Source of the DNA: Capitella teleta
Lineage: Eukaryota > Annelida > Polychaeta > Capitellidae
Assembly: GCA_000328365.1 (NCBI GenBank)
Contig: KB310543.1
Coordinates: 255,107-319,106, forward strand
DNA: 64,000 bases
Direction of reading: 5' to 3'
Both the position numbers and the translations under genes were made by a program. Positions within the stretch are counted from its first letter, which is position 1. Every line of letters starts with the position of its first letter. Below are positions 10,807 to 25,800 of the stretch, piece by piece. The notes under the pieces were generated by a model that worked only from the letters and a program-made list of their open reading frames with translations, had not been told where the DNA came from and ran no database searches.

Positions 10807-13800
10807 AAAGAAAACAGTGACCTAAAAGAGGACACAGGCAAGACGGTCCTAAAACTCAGACAGCTCTTATCAAGCCTTTCCCAGAGAGGCGCACCATAAA
10901 AAGCTCGTACGACTCCTTTGATTTGTCGCAGGTCCCGCCGGCGTTGCTTGGGTTGGGTCCACGACCGCAGGGCTTTTTCTATTAAGGCCAATCAATCAGA
11001 AGATATTCGCCTTTCAGCAGAGCAATCCGTCTTCCTCGCTCCTTATTCGATCTCTGATCTTGGTGATGCTCTTCGAGACTGACTTGTCCACTGCGAGTCC
11101 TCCGCCGAAAGATTTCATGTCTCAGAGCGCCCCGGATATTCATTGAAGTGACGTCGCCTCGCAATTTGATCTGGGAACGGTTACGTCATGGTGCAATGCA
11201 TATCAATCACGAGCGCTCAGCAGATGTTGTTGGTGACATCGCAGATCCACTTGTTGGGGGGGCGGGGGGGTTGTCAACTAGCTCCTTCGCAGAATTAATG
11301 GGTGCAATATGCCAACTATCCGTTGAAGAGCATGGCTACACACTGACAAACGACGCATTAGATTAATATAAAACGACTTGTGTTATATAAGTTATAATAT
11401 ACGGTCATAATGATTACAATATAATTATATTAATAATTATTTCTATTAATAATTATTTATGCAAAAATATTGCCAAATCATTAGCAAAACGCACTCAACT
11501 CAAACGAATTATGTCCTGTATATTGGCTACTCAGATGTGACAACATGGGCAAGTGTTATATAATATTGAGTTCGACTTGACAAAATAGATTTACAGTTTT
11601 TAGTGTAATTATTGCTTTAGATTACCTAAAGTATGGAATCATTCGATGAAAAGTGAAGCATATGGGTTTGGCAAAACAAACCTCTTGGAGCAACATGAGC
11701 TCCACCTCTCACGAAAATCATCTCTTGAATGATGGCAGGAAATGACATCGACACCACTATGTCCTAATCAATGATGTAGATATCATTGGTCCTAATCAAA
11801 TAGTCGGAATATCATAATTTATAACCAGTAAATATATATATATATTTTTTTGATGGGGGGCGTTCATGCTTATCTGTTTTGCCTTGACCGGTACATCGCG
11901 TCATCGTGTAATGGTTTCCAATGACATAATATCGAGAGACAACGTCGGAGAATATCGCGCTCTGATTCGGTAGACCAGTGATGTCACGTGATTTGAGGGG
12001 TCGAGGATCCCTTCTATCGGCTTCTGTTAAACCTTCCACTCGCCTCACGTATAAGGGCTTCTGCCGGTAATCGCCCCGGCTCCACGAGTTTGAACCCTTT
12101 TTGAGCCCCGCATAGTGGGAAACACAGGCACACTCAAAAACCCTCACATTTTCAGCACTGTGCTGATAAGAATGACACCAAAGGTGAAAGAATTCAATCC
12201 AGAGATTTTTTGGACGGTATATTGCACGAGCATTTAATATGTAAAAAAATCTCATTTAATGAGTACGTAAATCGTAGTTCTCCCCATTTAGCAGACAGAA
12301 TACGTAAAATTCGGATCAAGAATTGATTTGTCACGTGGGGTTTCGGCTTAGCTGATCGTAGCTTAAACGATTTAGTCTGTCAGTTCAAAGTGAAATGTTC
12401 ACCGGACAGAAATAGCAACTGCAAATAAGGACGGATATCTGAGACTGAAAAGCTCCCGATGTCTGAATGATGAATGCCATTAGAGCGCCAAAGTAGAGCA
12501 GATAAATTAATCCGCCTGTCGAATTACATCAATTCAGGGCTCGCCCAATTACCCCCCCCCCCCCGCCCCCTCAGGCATATTTAATCATTGCTCGTTTAGA
12601 ATCNNNNNNNNNNNNNNNNNNNNNNNNNNNNNNNNNNNNNNNNNNNNNNNNNNATCGCGTTTGAACAGTTTATTTCTATCTGAATTTCGCGATTCATAAG
12701 TTTGAAGTAATAAGTAAATAAATAAATAAAATAAATAATAAATAAATTAACTGCCGAGTGACACAAACATCGAGATCAATCATATTTAATAAATAAACAA
12801 TATGTCATGAAATAATAATAAATCACCATCCGAATGTTCTACGTTGTGTGCTTTTTGTTTGGCAGATAGAATCACGTAAGGGATTTGATGTAGGACACAA
12901 AAACACTTCAAAGAACATGCAATTCTGCTCTGTTCTTTGGACGAGATAAAGATGGCAAAAAGACATGCCTTAAAAACGCCAACTCTTTTGAGAATCTTCG
13001 TGTAAGTGGATGACATAGAATTCGATCTCGTCGTTTGACGTCATTGTTACAAATCTATGTTCATTGGGTAAAGGGTTGCATTCAGTCGTGGCACCTGTGG
13101 AGTCTTTGGAAACAAGGCGGTTGCGGTATAGCTCAGCGCAACTCGAACGCGTATATATTTTAAACAAGTTTAATCAGGCGATAATTATTAGGTTGCATAC
13201 TGGACATTGCAAACATCCCTGCGTGCAACAAAGAACAATGTACAGTGCATCCTTAATGTGTGTAAACTAATCTGGGAAGATCAAAGGCTCTGTTTTCTGA
13301 TTTCTTTCTTCGGGAGTTACAGAGGCTAAGGACACCTGTCATTCATGCCGACTGCACTTCAAAGAAAGCTGATTAAACGTCACCCCGAGATGCAAAACTG
13401 GCGAAGATTTCGCTCCGTCTCCCGACTTCTTCTATCACCAGAAACAATTAACCTGACATCATGTCAATCAACCGAAGCTTCTCTACGTGTAAACCGCGTT
13501 CACCTAAAAAGTCCGTACAGGAAATTGACCCAGTTTTTACGCACAGTGAGAAATTTACCCCGCCCCTGGGAGATATAAATGCCCGCTTCCTTCTGCTGCT
13601 GGTCATGTGACACAAATGTAACAAATCTCAAAGTGTATTGGAACTCAGCTTTGATTGAGTGCGGACTGTGGAGGTTTTAAAGAAGCGAGGGCAACTCGCG
13701 ATTATCATGACGTCATCTGCTTGTGTACACCGTGACCTGCGCCAAGGTGTTTCCAAGAGAGCGTGGGGATTACTCGAGTGACCATCAAATCTCCTGTGGG

Positions 13801-16800
13801 ATATTTGATTATTTTGTAAATGTTGCTTCGCGTTCTTGATGCAAAACACATTTGCCGACACAATGGCCAGGCGTCTTTTATCAGCGACACTAAACACAGT
13901 CACCGTGATCTCTAGCTGACCTGTTTCACGCCAAGTGCTACAAAGACTGCTGTTCATAAAAAAACAGCGATGAAGGAAAAGGGATCAGGTATCTGAGCTA
14001 GAAACGGGGGAGCCGCGTCACATCTGCGTTGCCCGAACATAAAGCGTGTTTGAAAGCACTTGCGACGTCGCTCGCCTCTCTCCCGCTGCACGTTATCACC
14101 TGCTTGCTCTTCCACTGTTCATCTCGTCACTATAGCATTCCATCACGGCGTTGAGTGTCCATTTCGGATCCCTCCGGACGACTGATGAGATTGAAGAATC
14201 CTCTCCGATATCCTCGACAGATCTATGTCCATTGAAGCTGTGAATGGGCGATAACCGATGTTTTATGGTCGTCTCCGAACCCCCCCTCCTCCTCCTGCCT
14301 CGTCGGATCATCATCATCATCTGGAGTGAAGCATTGGAGCGGCGCCATCCCTTCACCGGGCAAGCGATTGCATAATGCATGTAGGGGTCCATATATACGC
14401 CGGCGGAGCAGCAAGCGCCGTGGTTCCGCAGTGACATCCGCCGATTAGGCCTTCTTCGCTGCATTCGCTGCTCCGCCGTTGCCCTTGCTCCTTGGATTAC
14501 CACAATGCTCGTCTGAACTCTGAGAATTATGGCGCAACCACCGTCGACATCGACGCAGCGACCTCCGCCGCCTCAACGTCAGCCGTCTCTGCAGTCGACG
14601 GGTGCCGCGTCGACCGCCAGTGCCCCGGGACCGGGCGCCAACCCTCGGGACGAATACCCGTTCCTCACAGAATTGGTCGAGGATAGACTCTACCCTTTCG
14701 TCGAACAATTCTTTGGCTTTCTTGGTCTTGAGTGAGTTTTTTGTTTGCTTCACTATTCATACGCATATAATCATTGAACGCAGATGCAATAAGGGTTTGC
14801 TCTAAACAAGATTTAGAGCTGTAATGATTTCACAAGAAGCAACACATAACGCCGCGAAAGGCTTTATTGCAAGCGCACAAACGAATCAGTCTCGTGGCAA
14901 TCTCTCGTTTTAATAATGGATAATCTCCACACAGCAAATGCGCATTCATTTTCACTCGCTGTCAGTCTAGCCGCAAAGCAGTGCGTTGCATCATGCTAAG
15001 TATGCTTCGCTGCGCGCGCCTTGTATTTACCCACAATGCATCGGTCCAGGAGCCCCTCTGTCCACAAATGAAGATTTGTTTCGGTGATCGATGTTGCTGA
15101 TCGCATCTCTTCCTCTGGTCTCGTGGGTGTATATGTTTTCTGGTTTGATTGCTCGCTTCTCGACCGAACAGAGAGCCACGCACGCTTTTGGCCAATCGCT
15201 CAACAGTCAAGACTGTTTTACCGCATGAGCTCGGCGAAGACTGATACTATCTGCTTGTACTTGCACATAATTATTGTTGCAAGTGATGATGATGATGTGA
15301 ATTAGCACTTGGGGTGCTATATGCAATGACGTAATCTGTGTTTGTGCTAATGAGAAACCAGACGAGGTTGTTCCGCTGCTGTTATTGATTCGTGATAAAG
15401 ACGGTTTGATCACTTCGGTGGAACATTGCGCATGCATCTAATGAACCAACCAAACAAGTGTTCATTGCGACGCTACCATCTGTACAGTTGGTTCGCTCGG
15501 AGACATTGGTATTCGGAGGGCGCCCCAAAGGAGGACATCGTTCGCTATACATAATTACATTTCATGGCACAGAAAAAAAACAAAACAAAACAAAACAAAA
15601 AACAACGCAATAACTCTAAGCATATATCCTTACAATTATGCACTTCGGACGATTGAGGACGATTCTACGCGTGAGGTCACGTCAATCCCCTCCTCGTAGA
15701 TGACTGCATAATGCCGCTGGTCATTCCTATGCTGTCCCCTAACCCCTCCCCAAAACACCCATCGAAAGCTCGCTCGTTTAACATGCGGATCGAAGTGTGG
15801 GCGACCGTCGCGCTGTGTTTATCCAGGATCCAATGACTGTTATTGGCGACGCTTGCAAAGTGTACGAGATGCACAATGTACACAGTATTCTGCTATGTTA
15901 AGTGTTGATTCTGGCTCCACGTATCCTTCCCGATGATATTGAATTACCTCCGACGGTGCGTTTATACTTCCTTCCGACTGAGCAGTCCCTTCTACAGGAT
16001 TTCATCTGCACTTTTCCCTCCCAGTCCCTCATCTTTCTATCCTCTTTTCCGCTGTGATCAATGTTATCTCCAAAGACGGTGGGCATTTGTCGACGACCAA
16101 CCCTGCTTGACCCGTGCATATAGTGTGGCGATGTCACCGAGGACGAAGTCGATTGAGAAAGAGCAGTGTAATTGGGTTTCCTCTGCGAATAATTGCATTG
16201 CGTCTGCACGGGGAGTAGTGCTCATCAAACGTCAATCCACCGTAGGAAATATCACCGCGTTGCATTGCAATCACGCTGTCTGTGATGGAACATGGTGCCA
16301 CTATGCCCAGTGGGGTGCCTTGAATGCGTCTGCTCCGGGGGTCATGCCGCCGAAATAGGACTAGCATCCACAAAAGACGAAGACGCCGACGACGCTTTGG
16401 GAGCTTGATTTCCTCCTGCATATACATGGGGGTGTGTTCGGGTCTCATTGTGTATCCGTCTGGGGTCACTGGTTCGCGTTTAATGGTGCCTGGATGTGTC
16501 TCTCTGGGGAATGGTGTGCTGGCAACAAAAGACTTTCTTGTGACTCTGTCTCAGACCAGTGATCTGCCAGGATTGCACCAATGGGGACACGGATGTCCCG
16601 AGAGAAAAGTCCCCAGAGTCATTGCCAAAGTGTAAAACCTCAACTCAACCAAGAGATACCGTTTGACGACATTTTACACTGTGGGGAAGGTGGGCTGGCA
16701 TATAATATGGAATGTGATAATCGCATGTGATAATCAGGTTACATATTAATAATTTAGTATGTCATGATCTATAATGCTAATTGACATGTTGATGTCTATT

Positions 16801-19800
16801 AAATCATCGGGAAGACTAATGGACAATGGGATCAGGCGATTAAATACTTGAATGATCCTCGGAGCTGACGGCTATGCGCTGTATCGACTCAACTGTGTTT
16901 GCCGCAATGCTTGGTTAAGAAGGGAAGAATTTGCGCTACGTGTGTGCATCATATATGCATGTCTTCTTGCTATATCCAGCGCACGCAATTTAATTAATTT
17001 AGTTAATTTACGAGGAAAACATGCTTCTATACACCGATGCAATAAGAGATTGGAAGCCATAAACAATGGGTGATCATTGTTTGCACAAGTAAAGAAAAAA
17101 ACCCGCCACATCGCAACCCTCGAACATTGTGCAAAGATAGAAAAGCACGTAGAATTTGGGGCAGCAAATAATTGCCCACAAACACGGGACCTTGAACGCA
17201 GCAACAGCATGTCCATTGGAATTTGAACTGTCATGAATCTGTCAATGTGATTGAAGAACCATGTCGTCACATAATATGAGTGATATTTCATGGCTTTACA
17301 ATTTAACGGTTGCTCATTAGGGGTCGCACCGTTAATGAAATCACCTTGTTGACCAGTGCATCGTGGCAGTGTGTCACTTGCCTCTCGCAGCTGCAGGAAG
17401 TGACCTATATAGATGGACGGATGACGTGCCTGGTACAATGGCTTCCCTTTTTTCCCTTGTCGGAGGCCTCCTCTCCCAGGATGAATAACGCTTCGTGGCG
17501 ATCCCATCTCCTCAGGGAGTCTCTTCTCTGTATACCCTCGCTGGCATGAACGCGGAAGTGCACCGTGAACATTTCTCGCAATTGCCGAGGCACTTGTACA
17601 TGCTGCGGGTCTCATGTTCTGAAACAGAGACATCGCAAGGTGCGAGGGATATGAGTGGGTTCTGCAAAGCGGAAATGATCCGGCGGTGTGTTCGTTTGAC
17701 ATCTTTCTCGCATTAGACGGCGTTTGTACGTCGCCGAATGAGGAAGGTGAAGCAGCTTGCGCACGGTGCAACAGCAATAACAGAGGCTCTGATTCAACCT
17801 GTTGTTGCCCGTATCCCGCAATTGGCGTGCTTCCTCGCCCGCGTTGGGGCTTCATTACGCTGCCATCTCCGCCTGTTATACGCCTGCGTTCTTCATCCGC
17901 GCTGTTTTTGCGGCCAATTCTTCGGTCCCTCGCCAACTGAATGATGGTCGCTGAGACGCCGTCGGGAATCGGTGCAGCAGTGAAAAAAGAGGGCAAATTT
18001 CCTACGCGACATCTTGACTGCTGATGAAGACCCTGCATGTGTACTCCCTATATGCCCTGCTTCCTTTCTCCTCTAAATAGCTCCCTTCCTCCCCATCTGG
18101 GCAGTCTAGTCCCGACGCAGCAACACGTGGCTCTTGCCTATGAAACTCTCGTAAGTCTGTCTGACCACCGACTCCCTGAGGGACTGACCCCAGCCCCTGA
18201 TGCCCTTATATGCGATTTCATTTCACTTCAATTTCACGCTTCGGTTTTCATAGTAGCATTAAGCTGAAAATCCATAGCATCCATCAGCTCAACGTTTAAG
18301 CATATGCATTCTGTCGGCTGTGGATTCCGTCGAATCCAGGATCAGCTCAAAGTTTAATACGCTCGTTAATAAAAGACTGAACTCCATTCATTATTCAAGC
18401 TGCGTCAAGAGAGCTTTCGCCGTCAGCATGCAAGTGCTGCTCTCCACCGGCTGATTGCATCGTCGATTTCACTCGGAAGCAAACCGAAACATTGCCGAAA
18501 TAAGTTCGGATGATATGGACATAGAACAAGGGCGGTCGCCAACGCTATTAATCACTGGCCTTATCCCAACGACCTTCACTCTGTCTCCTTGCCTTGCTTG
18601 TCTAAACGTAGCGCAACACATATTGCTGCCGACTCATACATAGCAACGGAATGTCATCGCGCTGCTCTGTCCATTCCGTCAATTAACATACTGAGGCTGT
18701 TCATGTCGTTTGCAGCACAGGGGAAGAGGAGGGTGTCTATGTCACAGATGATTGTTATTTAGGTGTAATCAAGTTAAATCCACAGGTAGGGCCGTGCGTT
18801 CTAGGGTTGTAACTTTGCTCTATGAATATTGAAGGTCATATAGCTCTGTTGTTAGATCAGTCAATGTCAGCTCTCCTGCAATAAAGCTGAAATGAATATG
18901 AGAACTTGACCTCAGGATAGTTAAAGGTTTTATTAGCTACCACATGAAGTATGTCTCTTGTGTCGCTGTGTCCATATCATCACAGAATCTCAGCCGCCGC
19001 TCGAGCGCACAGCCCATTGCGCCAGCGTCCGTCTGTCCAAACATTAGACAACAGTTTGTGCTTTGGTTAATCTTCGAACTGAACAGACTTCTCATCACTC
19101 TTTATGACGAGGTCATCACATTATGACGAGGTCATCACATTCGACGGAATTGAACGCTGGGTTCGCGTTGTATATCACGAGGGTGACATTAACTTCGACT
19201 TGATGATCTGCGTTTCTATATCATCAGCACTGGGCGTCCTGTCCATGTCAACTGCCTTGTGTTGAGTTCCCCTGCCCAATAACACAGATGAGGGAGCCCC
19301 ATTGTGCTACAAATGGTGCTCGCCCCATCTACTCCGCATTGCGCATTGAAATTGATTGCTGTGGTATTGTGAATTTAAACCACGCATCGCGAGTTCTCTT
19401 GCGAGCGGCAATTGTCTACTTGAACGCTTCCGCGACCACTCACTTGCAAATGCACTCGAGGTCACTTGCATTCGCGTGAACCTTCATGTAAATCAAGAAC
19501 GAGATTGACAGAACACCGAATAGAACGTTATGTGTGTTTTATCCATTGAGCCAAATCAAAGCATTGATAAAGAACCCTGACGTCTAAATCATAGCATGCA
19601 GCTGAGCAATAATTCTGCTGCAAGTCGCGGTGTACACACGGTGACATGGGTGCTCTGCATGTGGCTGGTCAGCGCAGCTCTGGTGGGGTAAACACTGCTC
19701 TTGGCCGGGTGATTACGCCCGCAGTGGACACCCAGGGGCCATGCATGCAGTAATTCCATTAGTAAGCTACCGGTTTTTTATGGCCCACGATTCTAATGGC

Positions 19801-22800
19801 AAAACACGTCGTGTGCTCCGTCTCGGCGTGCAATAACTTAGCTGTTATAGGTTGGCCATCATCAGATATATATCTCGTGCTATTTCAATATCACATAATG
19901 CTGTCACATAGGAGCCCCTAATGCCTCGCTCGGGAGGAGCGTCGACAGAAGAAGAAGGGTCATGACGCAGCCGGAGGGCCTGCTGGCCAAGGTGCTCCTC
20001 CTCAGTCAGTGAGCTCCTGAAATCGAGAAATGCTCAAATGGATGTCGATGTCAGCGGTGGTGTCTAGCTCGGCGTCACCGAGGGCTCATGCGTTACGGGT
20101 ACATTCCAATTGAGAGCGTGAAGGGATACACAGTTAGGATTTACAGGGATGTACAGTTAGGATTTACAGGGATTTAGCTTCGATGCTGTGGCATCTAGGG
20201 CCGCGAATCCCCTGCCTGGCGTTGGCTTTATTTCTGGATGGTGTCGCTTGTGCGCAGAGACCTTCTTCCCCTTTGAAGTGTGGATGCTATAGGTTTCCCT
20301 AAGGTGTTGAAAGGACAGAAATGTTAATGTCATGTGTGATGTGGAAGAAACAACTTTTGAGGTGTGGTTCGTGTCGTTGCATATCTCGCGAGAGGACAAA
20401 GGACGTTCAGCTTCATTACGGAAGCACAATCAGGCGCAGAATAAAGACATTACATCCTAATGAATATACATGGGGACCGTCTCAATGGATTCAGGGATGG
20501 TCTCAATGTGGCCATGAAACTGTATTTCGGTTGCAAATGAGGCCTTCCTGATTGCGATGAGTCGGTGCTTGGCGCCTTTCGAGTGGAATAAACTCCAATT
20601 GCGTAAGAAGTGTTAACTCGCAGACGCCGAGAGCGTCGACTCAGGTTGCATCTCGACTCGTTGCTCAAACTCTGGCGTCATAAGTCGAAAGCACGGAATT
20701 CTGGGTATCACATCAACTTAACCGGTTCCTGTGTCGCGTCTCAACTTGCATCTTTGCTGCTTGTTCTGAGACACGCTTCCTGAAGATGATAAATGATGAT
20801 CTTCATGTTATGAATTATGAGTTGCCTTCATAGTGGGTGTTATTAATGTGTCTGGGTGGCTAATAGCGGTCTGGTTGTTGGTATAACCACACATGTGCAT
20901 ATGTAAAATAGGGGGATTCCAACTCTTTGTGATTGTCAACAACTCTTCATAGGAGGCGTTTGCTCATCGTGGTTTATCCCTTAAATGACGTCATGGCCTA
21001 TTTCCCTATGTTTCCCAATAAAAGAGCAAATCCCGTGTGTTCAAAACGTTTATGAACGTTATGATGTTCAGGGAAGCAATACTAATTAACAAAAAAGGTA
21101 ATTAGGCTATTCAAATAGTAGTCCGAAGGGGCGTTATAACCACTTTGGTGACTTGGCAACCCACCAATTAGTCTATAATCATAAATTCGTTTGACTCACA
21201 GGTGTCGAGAAATCATAACGCTCACACGCGAAATCCGGGGAGCAGTGGAAATCATAATGTCTGGATTTTTCACTTCCCTTTTCATTATTTAATTGTTCTT
21301 TCTGATTTGTCTTAATTTGTTTGTTGATGTTTTCTCTTGAAATTGATGTTTGAGAAATGAAGGAATTTAATATTATCCTTCATGATATTGATGACATGGA
21401 CAAATCATAACGGCACCCAGATCATAACGCATTTTAACACGTTATGATTCCAGATTTGGTCCGTGTGGGCCTCTTGGTGCGTCATCCAACATGACAGGAA
21501 TCAATCATTTCCTCTAGCGTAAGCCAACGAACCAACTGGAAGCAACAGGAATTATAGGATCGATCGTAGATTCGCTACAAGTTCCCCAATATAACGGGCA
21601 AGCTTACCAAGACGGCATTATTGACAAATTTATCAATCACTGCTCTCGTAAGAAAACGCCCAATTAACATGCGACACATTGAAGTCATCTGATTGCTGAT
21701 AAGTTTGATATTGACCTTGCCTGACCTTAACCTCTGACGGGGGGTCACAGGGGTGCGACGTTCCACCTGTGCCTCACCTCAACACCAGTTGATCCACACC
21801 CTAGTTAGACACAAATAACGAAAATGACAATCATGATATCGAATTCTACGATATAATAAGTGAGCTGAGTTCAAATGGCCAATGGATGGATGGACGTCTA
21901 ATGTGTGAGAATGGTCAGTGATTTAATAGCTGCATGACTAATTCACGACCTGATCATAATTCCATGTCAGCCCATGCACTGTGTGTTTTCATGCGACGTC
22001 TGGAGCCTAGCAAATCGCGCCCGTATGTCTGCGAATGAATTTTACTTGCTCCTCGAACATTGGTGCGTTCTCGGTTCGGTGTGGCAGAGAACAAAGATTA
22101 CGCTTCGAATGCGAACAGCACGAAGCTGTTATATGTTACTGAATCATGTTGATTTCTTAATCGTTATTTGTTTTGCTTGAGGATGCGTGGTTGGTGTGTC
22201 TCATTCCTACAGGTGCAGCAATCACTTAGTGTCAATGTCATTCACGAAGTGCTTGATTACACCCTTATATGTATACTATACCTATGCATGGTGTATTCCA
22301 TTGCCTCCAGAACAGGTGCTTGTTGATTAGTATTACAGTCGTTTTGATTCAATTGCTGCACACAGAGTGTAAATATTGTTTCCTTTGTGTCGATATCGCC
22401 CTGAGTTTCTCGGTGACAAGCGTCAGCTGCAATCGATGTCGGAACCACATCAACCATTGATCTCCCCCTGCGCCTGCCGCTACCCTTTTGGGTGGTTTTA
22501 AGAATAGAAAGGAAAGCCCCTGCTTCAACGCTGAGATGGACATGTCGCTGACGACCTCGAATGTTCTTTACAAAAACACGAGCGACAAATCCTCGAGTGC
22601 ATGGGACGCTTTGACATGCGATGGGACCCGCAATTCAATTGTATCTTTTCTTCGCTGATTGGTCGAGGATGTCGCTGTTGGCAAGCTTACCAACATGTGT
22701 ATGAAATGAACGCCGGGTTGAATGATTGTCAATGTCGGCAGCAAAACATCATGATAGATGGACGTTTGGAATGACACACTAACACGAGGTTACTTCACCC

Positions 22801-25800
22801 AGTATGACCCCAGATGCTTTGTTTCCTGGACTGGCCTTTTGTCAGTTGGAAGACAAAAAAAGCTGCTGATAAATACGAGATGGACACCACAATGCGTTTT
22901 ATGATTGCTATAATGCGCCTCAGAGACCGAGAGGCTGTCGTTGGCTGGCTGCATCCCCTCGCTCAGGCCAACCTAACGGCTTCCTGTCGGCGCTTCTCTG
23001 GATTCCTTCGGTGGTCGTCAGCAAGCAGATGACGTCGCTAATCTTCGCAGGAAGGTGTCACGGCCGATCGTGCCCGGGTCAGGCCTGTTCCTGCTGCTGA
23101 TTCAAAGCAAGCAATTGAGGTACTCCCCATGTCGTAAGTGGTCCAATTAGGGCTTGGAGTGCCGTTGGGTTTCACTTCAGACTCAGATAGCTGATTGCTC
23201 TGCGAGATGAATTTCAGCCAAAGAACACTGAAGACACGATGCTGTATTTGGTGGCTTAACTATGAGTGCAATTGGCTTTAACTACTGATCGCTGCTTCTC
23301 GTCAAAGAGAATCAATGGAAATTGTTCTTGTGTTGTCATGGTGATAAGCTGATGCTGCTCTTAGGATCACGTTGTCTGAACTAGGACCACTTGATGATCA
23401 TCCCAGCAATGCGATTGTGAACAGACGTCTTTTTACTTTTTATATTTATATAAATATACTTATGCAATCCTTGTTTCGTGTGGGGTTCTTATGGAGATGA
23501 TCTATATACCAAGGGCCCTTCAGATTCCCTCCCAATATGCATAATACATTCGAAAATGAAGAAGAAAAATCCAACATTGCATGCATAATGCAAAGGTCTG
23601 TGCTCGCACCGTTTCTGGTTTTGCCCCTGAAAACAAACGCTCTCATTTTCTTGATTGCTGCGCTCACCTTGTCTGAGCTGGTCCCCGAAGACAAAGGCGA
23701 TGGATGGCTATGTACAAACCAAGCAATATTTCCACCTAAAAAAAAAAAAAAACATGTCTAAGTCCCACTAAATTCGCAGGCTTTGTTCTGGAATCTTTCT
23801 GGCGTCGATCTCAAAGGACCACGTTCGTGAAATACTCAATCAACGGGCAAAACAACATCAGCAGCCAATATACAGGGACCTACCTGCCCCGGGGACTGTA
23901 AGACCGATGGCACATGGCAACACCCGTTTAATTACCCACAGAGAACTCTTCTGGGTATAGATCTCCCCGGGAAAATGAACACCATGCCACGGGAATGGAT
24001 GTATATTCATGGAGGCCAGCAACGCTTGCAATTCGCAATCTTGTTTTGCAGTGATTGGTCGGCAACAGCCCGAAGCATCCTCTTACGGAGTGGGTGGGAG
24101 CTTAGACGACGGTTCGCTTTTCCTCTCGCCTTTTCGTATTGAATAATAGATACGTTGGAAGTGGCAAGACACCCCATCAATTGCTGCCTTAAGAATCAAT
24201 GTTGCTGATCACACCCCCTTGCCTGAACGCTGTTGCTGAGTGCTCAGGTGCTGTGCCTGGCACCGCGCCCTGTCCCAGCCTACTTTTGTCCCTCGTCCAC
24301 TCAACTATGTTAGCTGGCTCAGGATGAGTCGGTAGCTCAGATGCTCCGCTCTCAGCTTTCTTGGTATCTTCGCCTCCCATGCATGTGTTTGGATATTGCT
24401 CTGTCTGCTTGTTGATCTCGTCTCATAATGTTCTTCTTCTGGAGGTGAGTTTATTTCTCGTGTACATTCCATTACACACGCTGCGGCATGAACGGTTTCT
24501 GTGCATGCAGGTGGCTCTAATTCCAAGTCGCCAAGACGAATCGACGCATACATATTGCATCTGCACTCACGCGCCATTTCGTCCAAATTCGGTTTGCATC
24601 ATCGTTCTTTAATTATGATAATGTTCTGGCTCTGAGTATATTTGAAACCCTAATCCATCTCCAATTGCTATCGATTATTCCAACAAAGCCCTCTGGGCAA
24701 ATTGATTGACACAAATATGCGTTCTCATCATGGCATTGTAATTATATCTGACAGCATTGGAGGCGCCTATTAGCCTCGTACTATGATAAGCTGCCCTTCG
24801 GAATCTCATATTGATCACTCCAAAGAGGGCAGCCTGTGTGCTCACTACTGAATACGCCCCTCAAACCCTCAACTCTTTTGATTGGGATGGGGTCACTTCA
24901 CCCGAGATGGCAAACCCTGTTGGCAGGTCCTCCTTCTAACCCTCCCTGGCATCGATCAGCCTGAAGCAAGAGCTTTGATCCTCTCTATAGAGCATGGATT
25001 GCTATCTGTCATGTGCATGAACTGAAGCACGCTCTCTATTTCTGAGTAGCCATCTGTTGTCTTGTACTCCTGTTAAGACTTGCAAATGAACCCTGAGATT
25101 TACGTGGTTCTGGCATGCAGAGCGTACAACACGGCCAGTCCACCGCTCAGCTGCAGGGGATGACGGCAGCCAACTTCCTCAGCCGCCGGCAGCTGCGTCC
25201 CCCGGGGGGCGCTATTCCTTTTGGGCTCCGAAGCTCCTTTCATGTGTCGGTGGCATCTGGAAGAAGTGACACACGTGTATTGCATGTAATCTCGTGCCTT
25301 ATTTGACTTCGGCATATCGGGTTCTACTTGCTCCGTCTGCACACATGTATGCGCAGTGCGGCGTTGTTTTTATATCTTTCATCTTTCTGATTTACACGAA
25401 ACCAATTTCGGATCCATTTATTTTGCTGTATAAGCTGAGGCTGCTTTTTGGTGTATGTCATTTCGAAATGCAGACGGATGGTCTACCAGCGAAGGAGCCA
25501 TGTGTCACCATCTGTCTTCGCTATGAACGGGTTTTGTGAACAGCAAAAAGATTTATCCGTCCAATGTTGCACTCGGGTTACCCCCTCTCTAGGCTGGGGT
25601 GGTTACCTAAGTACCCCTCTGGTCGTTCTGCGATCCCTAAGATGCACACCTTTGATTTGCGGATGACCTTGACCCTGCTTCCACCTGCATTATTAAGCCG
25701 TGACCTCCGGGATTGCCCTCTTCTCAGCCTCATGTCCTCCGTTAATGTAAGTGTCTCTGGAATCATCGTCCATGCAGAGGCAGTCCATTCTGATGATAAG

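Noticed and set aside
14445-14753. Antisense frame over the proline-rich exon, rich in Arg
   Set aside because: It is the shadow of a GC-rich Pro/Ser/Thr coding stretch on the + strand.
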